Program-made: the position numbers and the translations under genes
Notes under the pieces: generated by a model
Databases searched by the model: none
What the model was told of the DNA's origin: nothing
What the model saw: the letters and a program-made list of their open reading frames with translations, nothing else
In this document: piece after piece, positions 62,375 to 64,000 of the stretch
Position numbering within the stretch: the stretch's first letter is position 1
Layout of the letters: each line of letters starts with the position of its first letter
Source: Caenorhabditis remanei
Lineage: Eukaryota > Nematoda > Chromadorea > Rhabditida > Rhabditidae
NCBI RefSeq assembly: GCF_010183535.1
Contig: NC_071332.1
Location: 930,001-994,000, forward strand
Length of the DNA: 64,000 nucleotides
Direction of reading: 5' to 3'

Positions 62375-64000
62375 ATGCCACGACTGTATTCAGCACGTGA
62401 AAGGAATCTTCTGATTATCGTTTCGTTGCTTTATTTGGTGGCGTTGTGGTAGGTTTAATTAACGAAAAGTAATATTTTGAAAATTGCAGGTACGACTTCC
62501 CACCGACCTCTGGGATATCAAAACTGAAAGAGCGTCTTCGAAATTCTAAAATCAGACGGAGAAATATATATCAAGAGGATGTGACACTAGAGGAGCTGGA
62601 GAATAACTTGTATTCGAAGAATGGTTATGAAGTGGTTCAAGTCACTGCACCAGTACCCACATTGAGATTTGTACAGGAGCCGACTTGTGAGAAGGTGAGT
62701 CTGAATAGTGGAATCAGTCCATAATAGAAGGTGTCAGGTGTTCATGGATTGGATAGAAGTATCGAATATGTCTAGAAACGAAGTACCACCGAGAAGGTTG
62801 ACTGCAGAGCAGCAGTTTGAAGTGACCATGAATAATTATTCTTCGTTGATTTACGTGAGTTAGCTTCCGGGTTGATACCGTTATGCCATAGATCCGTTCA
62901 AATCAAAACTTATATAAATCTGACCATGTACGGACGGTTTCTAAATTTTCAGCGCAAATTTTTGAAGAGCTTGAATCCATACAGGCCGACACGGGCGAAA
63001 CTTGCTCAAATTGCATTCTTATGAGCCAAAAAATACACCATAATGTAGATCTTGGCGAGTTTTATCTCTGTGACCTACTTCGGGTCGGATAGCGGATCGG
63101 TAGTGTGCCAGGGGCCGGGAAAAGGTTCAAAAAACTCGCAGAGATCTACATTTTGGTATATTTTTCAACTCGTAGTATTGAGTTTTGAGCGAGTTACGTG
63201 CCGCCCGGTGTCGGCCCGTTTCGACCCAATCAGCAAGTATGCTTAAATCATGTTTGATATTCCAGAACTATCGAAACAGTGCCGCGAAGAAACAAAAACC
63301 CGCAAAATGGGATATCATATCTGAGTTGATGACGTGGAAGTCTGAAATTCTTGGAGCTCTAAGCTATAGTTTTGATGGAGGTAATATTCAGTTAGCTCGG
63401 CACAGTTCTTACAACTGCGCTCCACCGGTAGAGCGCGGGTGTAAGAAGTGTGCCGTGCTAATATTTGCAATTCATAAATACAATGCTTTAGTCTCCCTAC
63501 ACCATGCTATGAAGGAACACGAGTTGAATGAAAAGAATGGGTTGATTGTCGGAAGTTTGATACCATGGGTGGAAGTGCTTTCGTTGAAACATGGTAAGCA
63601 CCCCCTGACCTCCGGGAAAAACCAATTCTAAAAAAATTGTGTTTCAGGAGCCGCTAACATCTTGACAATTGAATACAACCAATTGAATATTGAGCAAAAG
63701 TTCCGAGACCGAATGTCCTCTATTAGTCCAGCTGACTTTGCGAGTAACTACGAAAAATACCTAAACTCTTTTGATTTTGCCGCAGCATTTTCCTCTATTG
63801 AGCAGCTAGGACTTGGACAGTTCGGTGAACCAATTGACGCAATCGGTGATCTACGAGAAATTCTGAAAATCAGGTGCACATTGAAACCAGGTGGTTTATT
63901 GTTCCTTGGACTTCCATTCGGTCTTGACGCAGTTGTCTTTAACCTTCATCGAGTCTATGGACCTATTCGATTGGCTATGTTGATGACTGGATTCGAGTGG
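62375..64000 (+). CDS. DUF268 family protein, methyltransferase-like (5' part, runs off the window)
   Basis: Exons: 62375-62448, 62490-62694, 62738-62854, 63266-63380, 63492-63593, 63648 to beyond 64000; 322 codons are present and phases agree. Residues 8-25 (RERNLLIIVSLLYLVALWYD) form a signal anchor, suggesting a type II Golgi or ER membrane protein. The lumenal part carries SLIPWVEVLSLKHGAANILT and TIEYNQL, AAAFSSIEQLGLGQFGEP, and LKPGGLLFLGLPFGLDAVVF. These are DUF268 features and look like motifs I, acidic loop and post-II of a SAM-dependent methyltransferase; activity is not proven. An earlier out-of-frame ATG (62359) would give only a 12-codon peptide, so ATG 62375 is chosen. Introns 3 and 4 hold family C and D elements. 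Confidence 0.88.
62983..63240. repeat. family C element, copy 5, in DUF268-gene intron 3
   Basis: It contains atgtagatcttggcgagttttat, GGCCGGG blocks and the inverted aactcgcagagatctacat. It ends CCAATCAGCAAGTATG, 25 bases before the exon 4 acceptor. Confidence 0.8.
63396..63461. repeat. minimal family D hairpin in DUF268-gene intron 4
   Basis: GCACAGTTCTTACAACTGCG and its inverted partner (gcgggtgtaagaagtgtgc) are separated by only ctccaccggtaga. It is the shortest D copy in the window and shows the unit without the usual spacer. The 3' splice site follows 30 bases later. Confidence 0.85.

Overview
The window is nuclear DNA of a Caenorhabditis nematode, very probably C. elegans. It is AT-rich, with introns ending in TTTCAG, nematode-type gene families (nematode astacin, CYP33-like P450, FBA_2 F-box protein, TTBK-like kinase, DUF1679/CHK kinase, DUF268) and many small palindromic repeats in introns and intergenic DNA. 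I could not confirm species or chromosome. Fourteen protein genes could be built exon by exon. In all of them the reading frame stays consistent across every junction, and introns follow GT...AG. One last gene runs off the right edge.

Layout. (+) 2300-4361 is a nematode protein of unknown function. (+) 6154-9874 is an SLC22-type transporter. (-) 11125-13247 is a CYP33-like cytochrome P450. (-) 14558-16505 is a CHK/EcKinase-like kinase. A fragment of a dead kinase copy lies at 17099-17253 (-), head to head with an intact TTBK-like kinase (+) 17544-20156. Then come an F-box/FBA_2 gene (-) 20857-22176, a small secreted protein (+) 23290-24262, and two tandem Ly-6/three-finger paralogues (-) 24476-25110 and 28403-30254. 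Next are a small single-pass membrane protein (+) 32499-33604, a multidomain astacin protease (+) 34820-39958, a small cytochrome b5-domain protein (+) 40893-42220, 12.3 kb with no convincing gene, a rhodopsin-type GPCR (+) 54550-57439, an InaF-motif membrane protein (-) 57683-60839, and a DUF268 protein (+) from 62375 to beyond 64000.

The non-coding DNA is organised by at least four dispersed palindromic families, here called A to D. A is centred on a cagagaag...cttctctg hairpin with TTTTTGATAGCT / AGCTATCAAAAA arms. B has ends resembling GGAAAGCTGAGAAAACGCTG. C is GC-rich with TACTTGCAA / TTGCAAGTA ends and GGCCCG blocks. D is GCGCTCTACCGAAA hairpins. All copies lie in introns or between genes. 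Several single long inverted repeats also occur (2444, 15558, 22799, 37650, 47471, 49651, 61780).

Functionally the first 17 kb places a transporter, a P450 and a CHK-type kinase side by side. That fits small-molecule handling in the gut, and the CHK promoter carries GATA-type sites, but this grouping is inference. Genes nearer the right end are signalling and membrane proteins. No prokaryotic-style operon, tRNA, rRNA or CRISPR array was seen.
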